From Rhynchospora pubera (lineage: Eukaryota > Streptophyta > Magnoliopsida > Poales > Cyperaceae): a stretch of DNA of 64,000 bases. Position 1 is the first letter of the stretch. Every line of letters starts with the position of its first letter. The DNA lies in assembly GCA_028095005.1 (NCBI GenBank), contig CM051461.1, positions 39,505,685 to 39,569,684 of the forward strand. The letters are read 5' to 3'. Shown in pieces: positions 20,895 through 32,452 of this stretch. Below the pieces are notes generated by a model. The model made no database searches. It was not told the DNA's origin and saw only the letters and a list, made by a program, of their open reading frames with translations. A program made the translations under genes and the position numbers.

Positions 20895-22051
20895 TCCAGG
20901 GGCGGACTTAAAGAGGGGCAAGCCAAGGCACGTGCCTAGGCTTGTTTCTCGAAAATCATGGACTAGTTAGTAGTATAGCCAATTGTGCCTGGGCTTAAAT
21001 TGAGGTTGTGCCTGGGCTTAATTGAGGTTGTGCCTGGGCTTGACAAAGAAAATAATAGATTCGACCTGGAGTAAATTCTTTTTCTTGGTTCGTGCTTCGG
21101 CTAGCAGACTAGACTGGACATAGTTATACGAGTATGCTTCGGCTAACAAACTAGACAAAGTTATATGGGTGTGGACTTGGGATATTTGAAAATTAACGCA
21201 TGAAGCACCAACAATAAAGTATACCTGATCGATTTATAATAAAATGTTCATGTATACGTTCTACGAAAGTACATGGTCAAATCTGTAGACAAATTTTACC
21301 CCAATTTATAGTCAAATTTTAATTTGATTTGATGATAATAAGCGCTAATTAACCACTTGTAAAACTGCATCAAGTTTTAAGCTTCTGATAGTGCAAATGC
21401 ATAGGTACTTCATTTTGTAGAGTTTGTAATAGTTTCTGGCATTTGCTTGCAACAAATTCATATAATTATTTGAAAGAATAGTTAAAAAGATTTTATCATC
21501 GTTTATTAGTTTGATGCATTTATTTCAGTACAAAGCTTGTAGTCCTTATGTATTAATGATGTTGTACATATAGGAATACGTACATAGTGTGGAATCAGTC
21601 ATTCAAATGATATTTATTTTAAAATTTATATATTGTAGATATGGATAATTTTTTTTTTAAAAAAAAAAGTCTCAACGTCTATTGGAACTCAAGAGCAAGA
21701 ACCAATTATGTATTAGAAAATTAGAGCTAGACTTCTAAGAATATGTTCAGAAATGTTCTTAATCAAGCAAGTATATATATATAATGATTGAGACTACGAA
21801 GTTGCGTAACATATTGTTAATTGCATTAGAAAATTAAAAATCAGATTTTACATTTTTCTTGTGCATATTGGTAATAGATTGAGAATAAAGGACTAAAAAA
21901 TTAATATGAAAAAATCATGTATTTTGTAATAGTAATATTATATATGTTGTAAATGACCATTTTTAAGAAAATCATTTATTTTATTTTTAATATTAAATTT
22001 AATTGTATTATATGTGTGCCTAGGCTTAATTTTTTTTTATATCCGCCACTG
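20895..22051. mobile_element. Non-autonomous hAT-like element, about 1.16 kb
   Basis: The left end is (TC)CAGGGGCGGAC and the right end is TCCGCCACTG, reading CAGTGGCGGA in reverse complement. The flanks GTACTAAG (20887-20894) and GTACTAAC (22052-22059) match at 7 of 8 positions, an 8-bp TSD. GTGCCTAGGCTT occurs near both ends. Three tandem copies of TTGTGCCTGGGCTTAAATTG-like subterminal repeats lie at 20983-21041. No transposase frame. It is inserted in the 3' part of a LINE remnant. Confidence 0.82.
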
Positions 22052-22089
22052 GTACTAACCACAAAAAACAAAAGCCAACTAGCTAAAAG

Positions 22090-22497
22090 AAAAAAAAAAT
22101 GAAAAGAAAAGAGAAACAAAACTAAGCCAAAAGAAGCCAATCCTTCTCCGCTGATACAATGAGCAGTAATAATAATCGAGCTGGTTGCAAAGAGCCGAAG
22201 AGGATGCTGAAGTGCTGAGAAAATATGACCATTAATTGCGGTATTGCGCTTCTTCCAAATAGTTCAACAAGTGTCCCCCCAAATAGCATTCCAAGAGCCC
22301 ATTGAGTATCTATTGTGGGTCCAGAAAGAAAGTATGGTCGGAGTAAAAGTAAGGGGCCGGAGGTTGAAATGCAACTGCGGAAAGGTCCAACCTTGCCTTG
22401 CGAAATGGCAGTGAAGAAACAGGTGGTCTGTGCTTTCTACATGACCTGTAGTGCAACATATGCAAGCTTGGATCCCCAGCCAATTTCTAGTTTTCAA
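22090..22497 (-). pseudogene. Degenerate LINE zf-RVT fragment
   Basis: The minus strand from 22497 to about 22150 translates to a zf-RVT-like end of LINE ORF2: CCTTGHVESTDHLFLHC followed by a W-N-A-I-W-G-D motif. At about 22262 the next expected codon (TGG, Trp) is TGA. After it the frame continues WKKRN-like, so this is a decayed copy. It abuts the start of segmental-duplication copy 2 and is split from its own distal end by the hAT element. Confidence 0.8.
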
Positions 22498-24904
22498 TAT
22501 AGTGGGCCTTCTGTATTCATTCACAGAATCTTTTTATATTCTCTAAACACAAAAACTGATTAAGTTTACCTTACTTAATTGAGTAAAATCCTAATGCCAA
22601 CTTTCAAGAAAATTTTATCCTGAAATTCTCATTTTAATTTTAAACATCTATGGATCTGTATTTGTAATACACTAGCCATCTAATCAAAATGAATACCAAA
22701 TAAGAATTCAATAGACGAAATAGTAGAGTTGATGCTTGCTGCTCAAAATAAATATATTACTGGAGAAAATTCATTGATATCTATTACAAAAGGTCACGGA
22801 GTTCATATAATTTATAATCAAATGATACTTGACTTGAAAACTGGTTGATTGAGATATTTGAGTAAAATTTTAAAAATTTAGCAGCAAAAAGGAACAGAGA
22901 AATCAATCAGAAGATAAATTACCGAAAAACATGGGCGACATCTAAGCATTGGTCCTTTTTGAAAATTTTAAAAGTTCACAGACAGAATTTTAAGCGGTTG
23001 AACCTTCCAAATGATGGAGGAAACAATGCTTACCTTTTTTTTTTTTGCCCCTCAATTTTGAAGAGCATTGGGCATCTATTGGTACGTTGTCCCCTTTGAC
23101 TTTTTAGTTGTAAATTCCTTTTAATAATTTTGTGTACAGTCTAGTCAACAAAATCAACATTTAGAAGCAACATAAATAAATACATATATATCCATATATA
23201 ATTCAGCTAATTAACTACTGAATGTTTTCTAATATGAACAAGTTTTGAATCGCATCTTAAAGACTTTTGACTTGGAACGTTGAGAGCCTGCAGATTGCTT
23301 CAATATATATGTAAGCTCATCAGATGGATTAAGTAGATAAACAGAAGCAACATATATAACAAGGCTATAGAAGACCACCTTGCCGAATTGCAATTAAATG
23401 ATGATGAGAAACTTCAAAGCGAATGGTGTCCTCTCTATGATCGTGGTGTTGTTTTGCTTTCTTCTTCTCTTAGGCTGCCCACCAACCGCCTTTGCGCGTC
23501 CCTTGAAGCCGCATAATTATACGCCGGATGCATCGTGGCTGCAGATGCTATGGCGCGGAGGGGGGTCAATATCCAGGCCATCCGGTTGCAATCAACCTGG
23601 GTATAGTTGCCCAATTCGAGGAATGTATCCATAATTTAGTCATGGTTGCAAGTGGTGGAATTAATTTTTGGAAATTGATTTCTACCATCAGCTTTCCATC
23701 GCTGAATACTAGCGCGCAATATTTGTGTGGTCCCCTTTCTCCCCTCCCCTCCCCTCCCGTCCCTCCTTTTACCTTCTAACATTATAATTGTATATGTTCA
23801 GTTTTATTGTTACAAACATTCACTTCATTTTGTTATATCAGTTTATCATGTCAGTTCACTTTGTTGTTATAAGTGTTCACTTTATTTATTTAATCTAATT
23901 ATTTTATGTGTGTTTTATTTTGTTGTTGTATATGTTCACTTTATTTATTTTTGTGTTAACTTTATTGCTATATATGTTCATTTTGATAACATGCCAGAGT
24001 TCATATGGTTAAAATTATGTGCCAAAGTTTATATGGAGACGGAGGGAAGGATATAGAGGGAGAGAAGGGAGAAAAAGGAAGGGACATAGGGAAGGAGATG
24101 GAAGGGACATAGAAAAAGAGAACGAAGGTTGAAGGAGATGGAGGGACAGAGGGAAGGAGAGAGAAGTCTAAGTCAGAACATTTCTTAAAAAATAATAGAA
24201 AGCTAAAGAGTTAAGTTCAATAAAAACTATGAATTTTATAGGAAAATGACTAAGGGTTTTTTTTTATAAAATAGAAAAATACACACAAGATTTCGTTCAA
24301 TTATTATTATTAGTCCATCGTAATTGTCCACGAAAGAAATGAGAGATGATGGATGGAAAAACAATGATACACAAAATTTTATAGTTTTAGAGTTTATTTG
24401 ATACTTGATTGAGAGACAGAAATGAAAACAAATATAACTAATGCTGATAGATTAATTATAATATATTTATTTTCGATTTCTCGATCAAGTATCAAATAAA
24501 CTTAAAAAAATATAAAATTCTACGAAGACACGTTCAAATCTGATATCAAAATTTTTTATTTTAAAATAAAAAGACTAATAAAAACTATGGCATTTGTGTG
24601 CCGGCGGCACATGTACCGGAATCCTTTCATATTCTTTCAGAATGAGATGTATATACTGACAGGCGATAAATAGTTACCTACAAATATAACAATAAAAATA
24701 AAAATGTTAAAATTCGTCCCAAAAGACAACTTATTTTTTATCTAGTCGGTGAAGGGCTGGTTGCCCACAACTATATTCTCTGAATGGAGACAAAATCTGA
24801 TTCATGAGAGTTTATAGATAATATTTACACACTTAAAAACATTTTATAAAAAAAAATATCACTTTTTAAGAAGAGCTAAACTTTGCATTATGAGAGCCTA
24901 CGGA
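22498..24904 (+). repeat. Segmental duplication, copy 2 (first part)
   Basis: Collinear with copy 1 (13726-16288), and beyond that with copy 3 (to 37077). Continuity with copy 3 resumes at 27206-27344 and 29284-29525, so two large elements (24905-27205 and 27345-29283) were inserted into this copy after duplication. Confidence 0.92.
23398..23634 (+). CDS. Small secreted two-cysteine peptide precursor, copy 2
   Basis: 78 residues, differing from the 14927 copy at only four sites (D10G, Q28P, L29P, R39H), all in the signal peptide or just after it. Residues 40-78, including the two-Cys tail, are identical. Upstream W-box cores, an intact AGTCTAGTCAAC motif and a TATATAT box (near 23299) are kept. 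Substitutions confined to the disposable part suggest the mature peptide is constrained or that the duplication is recent. No named family assigned. Confidence 0.75.
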   Translation: MMMRNFKANGVLSMIVVLFCFLLLLGCPPTAFARPLKPHNYTPDASWLQMLWRGGGSISRPSGCNQPGYSCPIRGMYP

Positions 24905-25314
24905 GGAAAATTTTTATCAATGACAAAAATGCTCCTAACAATTTTAAAAAAGACAAAACACTCTCAGAAATTTTAAAAAAAGCACAGCTATAACGGTAAT
25001 AGCATTGCCGTTATAGCTCAGCCCTATAGCGATAATGCTATTGCCGCTATAGCTTTTTTTTTGGGACTGACACCTCTGATTTTTTTTTTTGCGCAACTTT
25101 TAGGAGGGTAATCATTATTAGCACGTTACATTAAATTTGTGCAGGTCTTTTTGTGTTTTGTTTTGTTTTTTGTTTTTATTTTTGTCGGCACCTTTTCCAT
25201 TTTTTTTTACATTTTTTTTTTGTTTTACATTAAGCGTAAATAATGCTTGATATTTTTATATTATAATTTTAAATTAATTTTGTAAATTAATGTTCATGGC
25301 TTAGTTACATCCAT

Positions 25315-26550
25315 GTAGGGTTCTCCAAAATGATACGATACGACACGACACGAGTACGAAATTAGCACGACACAATCGTATTATCGTGTCGTGTTAGCAA
25401 TCTTAAAAAATTAACACGATTTGACACGACACGACTAACACGCAACACGACATGAACACAAACTAACACGACACAAATATGACATGATAACACGAATTTA
25501 ATTTTTAACATTACAAAAAATAGCATCATAAACACATTTCTTCTTTTAAATTATTTTCCTACAAAATTATTTAATGAATTTTATATTAAAATTTAAATTA
25601 TAACCGTACTTTCTTTTTTAAAGTCTATTTATCTTTTTAAAATATTTTATTTTTTTAATCCGTTCAAACAATAAAGAAATGAGTTAGCAAAAAAAAATAT
25701 AATCAACAATTAATCTTTTAACAAAAATATATCTGATAATTTTATATTGATATATATATTGAATTTCTAGAATAGTGAAAACAACTACAACTATATTTTT
25801 TTCTCCATTTTAATATTTTAACGTTTTTTAATAAATTGTTATAAAAAATAAAAAAAAGTTTCTGACACGATTTGACATGACTAACACAACGTGTCAACAC
25901 GACACGACATGATCGTATCAGAATACGTGCTATATTACCACTTCTCACCACTCAGCACGACACGACACGATTAAAAAAGTAGTTCGTGTCAACATGACAC
26001 GACACGACACACACAATTGGATCGTGCTAGAGTCTCGTGTCATATCGTGTTGACACAAACTACTTTTTTTAATCGTGTATACATATCAGTACAAAATTAT
26101 CGGAATATTTTTGTTAAAAGATTAATTGATGATTATATTTTTTTTGCTAACTCATTTCTTTATTTTTATTGTTTGAACGGATTAAAAAATAAAATGTTTA
26201 ATAAAATAAATAAACTTTAAAAAAATACAGTTATAATTTAAATTTTAATATAAAATTAAATTAAATAATTTTTAGGAAAATAATTTAAAAGAAAGAGTGT
26301 GTTTATGATACTATTTTTGGTAATGTTAAAAATTAATTTGTGTTATCGTGTCATATTCATGTCGTGTTGGTTCGTGATCGTGTCGTGTTGCGTGTTAGTC
26401 ATGTTGTGTCAAATCGTGTTAATTTTTTAAAATTGCCAACACGATACGATTATGACACGATAGGATAACACGATTGTGTCGTGCTAATTTCGTACTCGTG
26501 TCGTGTCGTGCCAACACGATCGTGTTGTGTCATTTTAAAGAACCCTATAT
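25315..26550. repeat. Central 1.2-kb palindrome of ACACGACACG words
   Basis: TAGGGTTCTCCAAAATGATA at the left pairs with TCATTTTAAAGAACCCTATA at the right, and the arms stay complementary to a centre near 26020. Both ends and the centre are dense in CACGAC/GTCGTG words. It is absent from the sibling element at 42965-44323, so it may be a separate element inserted in the core. Confidence 0.8.
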
Positions 26551-26947
26551 AGATGTAACTAAACCATGAACATTAATTTACAAAATTAATTTAAAATTAC
26601 AATATAAAATATCAAGCATTATTTGTAAAACAAAACAAAAAAATGTAAAACAAAAATAAAGGAAAAGGAGCGGACAAAAGAAAAAAAAACCCTGTGCAAA
26701 CACAAAAAACAAAAAAAATCTGTCAGACGTACCAAAAAAAAAAATAGAGTTATAGGGGAAATACTAAGGCTGGGGCTATAGCGGCACTGGTACATCAAAA
26801 ATTGCACGAACACAAAAAACAAAAAAAAAGTCTATCAGATGTGCAAAAAAAAAAATAGGGCTATAGCGGCAATTGTATTATCGCTATAAGGCTGGATTAT
26901 AGCGGCAATACTATTGCCGCTATAACTGTGCTCTTTTTAAAATTTCA

Positions 26948-27142
26948 GGCTCCGTTTGGATGCGTTGAGAATAAGGTAGGAAGAAGGAAGAAGGAAGAAG
27001 GGAAGAAATTTATTGGGAATGGGTAAATTTATTGTAAAGTGTGTAACTTTTGTGAAGAATTTGGATGGTTAGAAATAAATTTATTGGTAAAAAATGATTA
27101 TTCCTTATTTCTTATTCCGGAAGAAGCCATCCAAACGGAGCC
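26948..27142. mobile_element. Tourist-like MITE, TSD TCA
   Basis: 195 bp, ends GGCTCCGTTTGGATG / CATCCAAACGGAGCC, TCA at 26945-26947 and 27143-27145. It interrupts the right arm of the Mutator-like element; the left arm and the sibling element lack it. It also serves as the empty-site reference for the nested MITE at 17063-17230. Confidence 0.9.
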
Positions 27143-27344
27143 TCAAAGAGCACTTTGTCTTTTTTAAAATTATTAGGATATTTTTGTCTTTTATAAAAAT
27201 TTTCCACCTACGGACCTTGAGACATTAGAAAAAAATCTTTTGTATGAATTAAAAGCTGATTACATCAACATTAAATGATTTCTAAATTTTATAATTTACT
27301 TTTATACACTTTTAAATGGTATTGAATCACGCCCTTTCAAAAAG

Positions 27345-29283
27345 GGTAAATGGTATTTACCATCCTTCTATTTTCCATCCAACTATCCACCAGAGAGGCT
27401 GCACATGATAATCACGTGACTAGATAGATATGAATCCAACAGAGGCGTCCCTTTTTCATTTCATTTCTCTCTCATCTCTCTCTCTCATTGAAAATATCAA
27501 AACCTAGATCTGCCATGGATCTATCTTTCTTTCCTCTCTCTTCTCTAACATAATTTTGAAACTTTGAAAGAGGTCTGAATTCCTTCTCTCTCGCCTGACA
27601 GTCGAACCGAAAGAGATCCGCCATAGATTCTCTACGGATCCGAACTTTGCATTCTTCCTTGTGTCCACTCCCTCGCCTACTCGGATCGAAGTCGCGAGGC
27701 GTGATTTGATTCGTTGCGGCAGCGAATTCGTGGTGGAACTCTCGTGCAAATTTGCTCTACCATGAGGAGGCATGGATAGGGCTGAGGAGGCATGGATAGG
27801 GCTGACGTGGAGGGGGGAGGGGCTTGGGGGCAGTTCCCTGCAAGGCTACATGTGCTTGTCGTAGATGATGATGTCACCGCTCTTCATGTTATTAAAACCA
27901 TACTTCTCCAGTGCCGATAAAGGGTGAGAAATCGTTGTTGATTTTTGAAAAAAAATTTTTATTGTTGGAGCAAGTTTAATCTTTTTTTTTTTTTGAGAAA
28001 TCGTTGTTGATTTTTTATAAAGGTTAATTTAGTTTTCTAAATATTCATCTCGCATGCTTTTTGTTCATTTTGTTCGTATTGTTATATGTAGGGATACGTA
28101 TGTTGGGATAAGGGACTATATTGTTGACACGAGATATGGAAAGAAGATATCATATTGTTATATCGAGGGATACTAATGTTGGAATAAGGGATCGTATTGT
28201 TGACACAAGATATGAAAATAAGACTGGAATTATGTAGTTGACTTGTTTTGTAGTTTATTAGAATTATGTTACCAATGATATTCAGATACAAGAAATAAGT
28301 GTTCAATTTTGTTAGTGAAGTGTTCATCGTGCATAATAAAAATTGATGAGTACTTGAATTAGATTAGATTTAGTTAAAATTAATGAGAAGTTAGTTTCGT
28401 GTTATAAATATTCCATTAATTTTTGTAATGGAGTAGTTAGTTATCATATGTGTTCAGTTAGTTTCTGAAATGCACAAGTTAGTGTTTACACATATTTTGT
28501 TCTGTACATATTTTGTAAGTAATGCAACGGTTATAATGTTGTTAACATTTCGTATTTGTTAATGTTTATTCTCAATTTTAACAGGTTTGTGCTCTGTTGA
28601 TGTTATGGTGGAGTCGTCGGGTTGTCCTGAAAAGTTTCTTTTAATTTGATGAAAACTGAATTGTAGTTGTATTTTTGTATTTTTAGTTTTTTTGTTGTTG
28701 TTATCTAATCGGTAAATTGTGCTTGTCTGTGGTTGTTTTGTTGTTACAATTGTTTACTTCTTTTGCGCATGTGATTGGATTATAGTCAGAATTTTTATGG
28801 TATTTTATCGTTTTATAGTTATCGATACGTCAAATTCAGAATGTATTTAATTGAATATATAACTACAAATAGTTCATCCCTTGAATGATTTAATTGAACA
28901 AAAAACTTTTTAATATGCTTTTTTGAAGCTTTTTAACTGAACACTTAAATAGAATTAACTCATTCCTTGAGTTGTTTAACAGAACACAAGACTTATTTGT
29001 CTTATTTTCGTAAGACGTCTAAGTAAACACTTGACTAGATTTAAATGATCCCTTGAGTTGTTTAACTGAACATAAAAATCTCTTATTTTGATGACGTCTG
29101 CGCGTGATTTTTTTCAAAAATCGTGATGACGTCAGCGAGCGATTTTGATGACGTCAGGCGGCGCAAATCCATGATGACATTAGCGAAAATTAGTGTATGC
29201 TTGATTTTTGCACCCAGACTATCCAAAATAGTCTAATTAGATGGTTTGGATGATTTTTTAATGGATGGTGTATATCACACCTG
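27345..29283. mobile_element. Pack-MULE, 1.94 kb, with response-regulator fragment
   Basis: Inserted in copy 2 relative to copy 3 (empty site near 37208-37222). Flanks TTCAAAAAG (27336-27344) and TTCAAAAAA (29284-29292) match at 8 of 9. Left end GGTAAATGGTATTTACCATC; right end, reverse-complemented, CAGGTGTGATATACACCATC. A same-family element of almost equal length, in opposite orientation, lies at 47116-49048. Inside, 27460-27920 looks like a host 5' UTR plus first coding exon. The remainder (27930-29283) is AT-rich with GTTCA-type words and no gene. Confidence 0.82.
27792..27920 (+). pseudogene. Captured start of a response-regulator receiver domain
   Basis: From ATG 27792 the frame encodes 42 residues ending at TAA 27918-27920. 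It has a Gly-rich N terminus, then FPARLHVLVVDDDVTAL and HVIKTILLQC. The VLVVDDD motif with acidic residues after the first beta strand, preceded by FPA, is the start of the receiver domain of plant type-B (ARR-like) response regulators of cytokinin signalling. The phospho-acceptor Asp and DNA-binding GARP domain are absent. The stop lies just before a GGGTGAG donor-like sequence, fitting capture of exon 1. A 20-bp tandem duplication (27765-27804) spans the ATG. Confidence 0.8.
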
Positions 29284-29525
29284 TTCAAAAAATCCCCAAG
29301 AAATAAGTGCATATTTATTCTCGAGATATTTAAAATAGTTCATTTATTCAAATTTAAATTTTTTATTTATTATTGCTCACATAAAAAATAATAAGCATGC
29401 TACATTTAACTAGACTAGATAAATAAAATTTTTAAAATATAATATTGCTAACATCAGCGTTAAATTATCCGAAAAAAATGTGATTAATTTTGAAATTTGA
29501 TGGTGCTTAACCGTCAATACCTTTT
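29284..29525 (+). repeat. Segmental duplication, copy 2 (distal part)
   Basis: Matches 37215-37445 of copy 3 (AAATAAGTGCATAT ... GCTTAACCGTCAATACCTTT). Beyond 29525 the copy passes into the Harbinger locus. Confidence 0.85.
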
Positions 29526-30794
29526 CAACTTTAATAGAAGCCGAATCACAATTTTTTCCTCTTTCCGTCTTTCGGTCTCACTCTCACTATACGAAAACCT
29601 GAAACCCTTCCCAAAAACGCGAGCGATCGGCGCGGAGAAGGAGAAGACTTGTGAGGAATTTAGAATTAGTCTTGATTGTGTGACTACTTACAGGAAGTAT
29701 ACTCGAAAAAGGTAAAATTAGGTCTTTTTGGTACTCATTTTAACATGTGTTTTTGGGTATATCTGGATGAAATTTTGAAAGTTGAAAATATAGTGGAGGT
29801 TCTAGGTTCATCTTTAAGTTGATTTTTTGTTGCATGTGAGGGCTCGTTTTAAAAACCCTAGATAATTGAACACTGGGGTTAATTATGAATTCAGTTAGTA
29901 GCGATATTTATTTATTTATTGCTTGATGGTATGCGTATTTCTAATCAATACATGAAGTACTTTTTTGCCTGTCAGTACAGAAAATTTAACTGTACCTATT
30001 ATTTTGGCATTCGAGTATTTTTTATTATATTTCCTTAACCTAGCATATCAGTTAACATGTCAGTAATTTTAACTTGCTTGCGTGCCAGTATATGTTTGGT
30101 AGCTGCATTTCATTCAAATAGAATTTCATGCAGCATTTGCTGCATTTCATTCAACTTAACATTTCATTAAGTTGCCATGTTAGTATATGCTGATGACAGC
30201 AAAATACTGGTAAGTAGGTAGGTATATATTTCGAAATGCTGATAGAGAAGCAAGGGAATTAAAGGAATTATACCTAAAATTTAATATGAGAGTTTTTAAA
30301 GAAAATTTACACAGTAGCCCGTATTTACCTTACTTTGTTGCAGTCACATTTAAATTATTTTGAGTACCTGCCGAGTGCCGATACATTTTAGATTATTCTT
30401 TTGTTATGCATAAATAAAACATTTTTTTGGCCTGAAACTATATCATAGGATAGAGAATCTTCAAAAAAAAAGCATACTATATTACTAGGCCAAAAATCTG
30501 AAATTTGATGGGTTTTTGGTTTCTACAGAGGTGAAGTGATTGTGAGTGACACTGTAATATCTGGGTTAAAATTCTTCTGACGTTGAAGCTATCCTTATCA
30601 ATAGAATTATTGTGGCAAATTGTATTGTTTTGTTTGTTTGGATCATATTGTCTCATCTAAATTTTAATTTCTATGATTTTTTAATATACAGAAATATATT
30701 TCATTGTCTCACTGGATTTCACTTGATATAAATGTCAACCTGTTAGAAGAATCATTTCTTTTCCAAACTATTTTTTTGTTGGGTTTCTTTTCTA

Positions 30795-30838
30795 GCCTAC
30801 CCCAACTTGTTTGGGACAAAAGGCTTAGTTGTTGTTGT
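30795..30838 (+). mobile_element. Truncated Au-type SINE 3' end
   Basis: CCTACCCCAACTTGTTTGGG followed by an AAAGGCTTAGTTGTTGTTG tail is the characteristic 3' end of the plant Au SINE family. The tRNA-like 5' part is missing. It lies in the long 5' intron of the Harbinger gene. Confidence 0.7.
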
Positions 30839-31137
30839 AACATTTCAGACTAGTAAAATAATTGCACTTTAGCTTGAAGGTTGAATGGAATAATAAAATT
30901 ACTTATATGGATGGTCTTTCTTTGATAATATTACTTGATTTTCTACAAGCCTTTTTGCATTTTTGTTTCTCAAGCTTGCATGTTAGCTAGCATGTCAGTC
31001 AGCATTTAATATAGTTAGCATGTCAGATCTGATCTATGAGTTAGATTTTTTTTTATTATAATTTATTTATTGATTCATTCCCTTCTGCCATGTTTACTTG
31101 CATCATCTGATTGTTCGTGTCATTGAGTGCAGCAGTA

Positions 31138-32452
31138 ATGGAAGATTTGTTTTTGTGGATGATGGAAGATGAAATGTGGTTCTCCGATGCAGTGGATACG
31201 TTGCTAGTTGTGATGCTTAAAGATGAAAGCACATCATTACATTTCAAGCAACCTCAAAACGCTAGGTCCCTTGTGGGGTTTCAATTTGTAAATGACATTT
31301 TAACTGGTCATCCAATGCGGTGCTATAATATATTCCGAATGACTTCTACAAATTTTCATATCTTATGCCAAAAAATATCCAGTAGCCTTAATACCAAAAA
31401 GACATCCGCAGAAGAACAACTAGCTATTTTTCTACTATGTGTCGGTCATGGTTGCTCCATTCAAAAACTTGCCGGAGACTTTCAACACTCTGCTGAATCC
31501 ATTTATGGATTTTTCAAGGATGTATTAAAGGCCATTCTTTCTTTACGTGATGAATACATTAAAGTACCTGATTCTAGTGCTGGTGTACACCCCTTAGTTG
31601 GACCAAACAGTGGAAATTATTTGTTTAAGGTAACTACTTGGATTTCTATTTTTTTTTCCCCTATATACAATTAAACATTGTGTCAAAACTTTTAACTGAC
31701 AATAGCATTGTCAACTGTAGGATGCGTTGGGTGCAATTGATGGAATACATATTCAGGCTGTTGTGAAAGGGGACAACATTGAAAGGTTTCGTAATAGAAA
31801 AGGATTTTTATCACAAAATGTTCTAGCTGCATGCTCATTTGATATGCTATTCCAGTATGTTGCGGTTGGATGGGAAGGATCTGCTTCAGATATGAGAATA
31901 TTACGTTGGGCGTTAGAAGAGGGTGGCTTCGATGTCCCCACTGGTAGGTATTATCTTGCAGACTTTGGTTATACAAATACATCGAAGTTTCTTTCTCCAT
32001 ATAAAAACCACCCATACCATCTTGCCCAATTTAATCGTCGACCTAGGTCCTCACGTTATGTGGCCTCTGAAGATTTATATAATCATCGTCATGCCCAACT
32101 TCGAAATGTGATAGAAAGAACTTTTGGGGTCTTAAAAATGCGGTTTAAAGTTCTGGACAGAATGCCGAAATTCCAGTATAGAATACAAACCTTGATTGTT
32201 ATGGCATGTTGCATACTTCACAATTTTATTAAGTTGCAAAATTCACCGGATTATATGTTAGATACTTTGATTAATTTGGAGTCTCCACATGGTAATGAGA
32301 GTTCAGTTGGTACAGAAGAGTTATCTCCACAGGTTATTGAGAGTTTAGTTGGCACAGAAGAGTTATCCAGTACTAATGAGAAAACTGTTGGAGAAATTAT
32401 TAGAAGCAATATTAGAAATGCTTTATGGAGGAAAAGGCAACGAACAAACTAG
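31138..32452 (+). CDS. PIF/Harbinger transposase or HARBI1-like nuclease
   Basis: Two coding exons, 31138-31629 and 31721-32452 (TTTAAG|GTAACT ... CTGTAG|GATGCG), give 407 residues. The DDE_Tnp_4 core is visible: Asp171 in GAIDGIHI, the GWEGSASD motif, Asp245 in YYLADFGY, and Glu296 in NVIERTFGVLKMRF, then a VMACCILHNF motif. No in-frame stop occurs, so it may encode an active or domesticated nuclease. A likely 5' UTR exon (about 29580-29711, ending AAAAAG|GTAAAA) and a 1.4-kb intron precede it, with an acceptor TGCAG at 31131. The Myb-like partner protein usual for Harbinger elements and the element's TIRs were not found. A second copy of this locus (42.7-49.2 kb) has lost the coding exons. 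Confidence 0.9.

Larger units (their letters stand above)
24905..27205. mobile_element. 2.3-kb palindromic Mutator-like element (copy A)
   Basis: Ends GGAAAATTTTTAT and its complement, with GCCTACGGA (24896-24904) and ACCTACGGA (27206-27214) outside, an 8-of-9 TSD. Copy 3 of the segmental duplication has the uninterrupted site at about 37071-37083. Almost the whole element is one inverted repeat. The outer arms carry TATAGCGGTAATAGCATT-type hairpins, and the centre (25315-26550) is a 1.2-kb palindrome of CACGAC words. The right arm has an extra Tourist-like MITE at 26948-27142. No transposase; mobilisation in trans is inferred. The sibling element at 42965-44323 shares the outer arms but not the core. 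Confidence 0.88.

Noticed and set aside
27926..28015. 21-bp direct repeat (27926-27946 and 27995-28015) as a LINE micro-insertion
   Set aside because: The T14 run lies next to the second repeat rather than the first and no matching tail is present, so orientation does not fit. Replication slippage is as likely.
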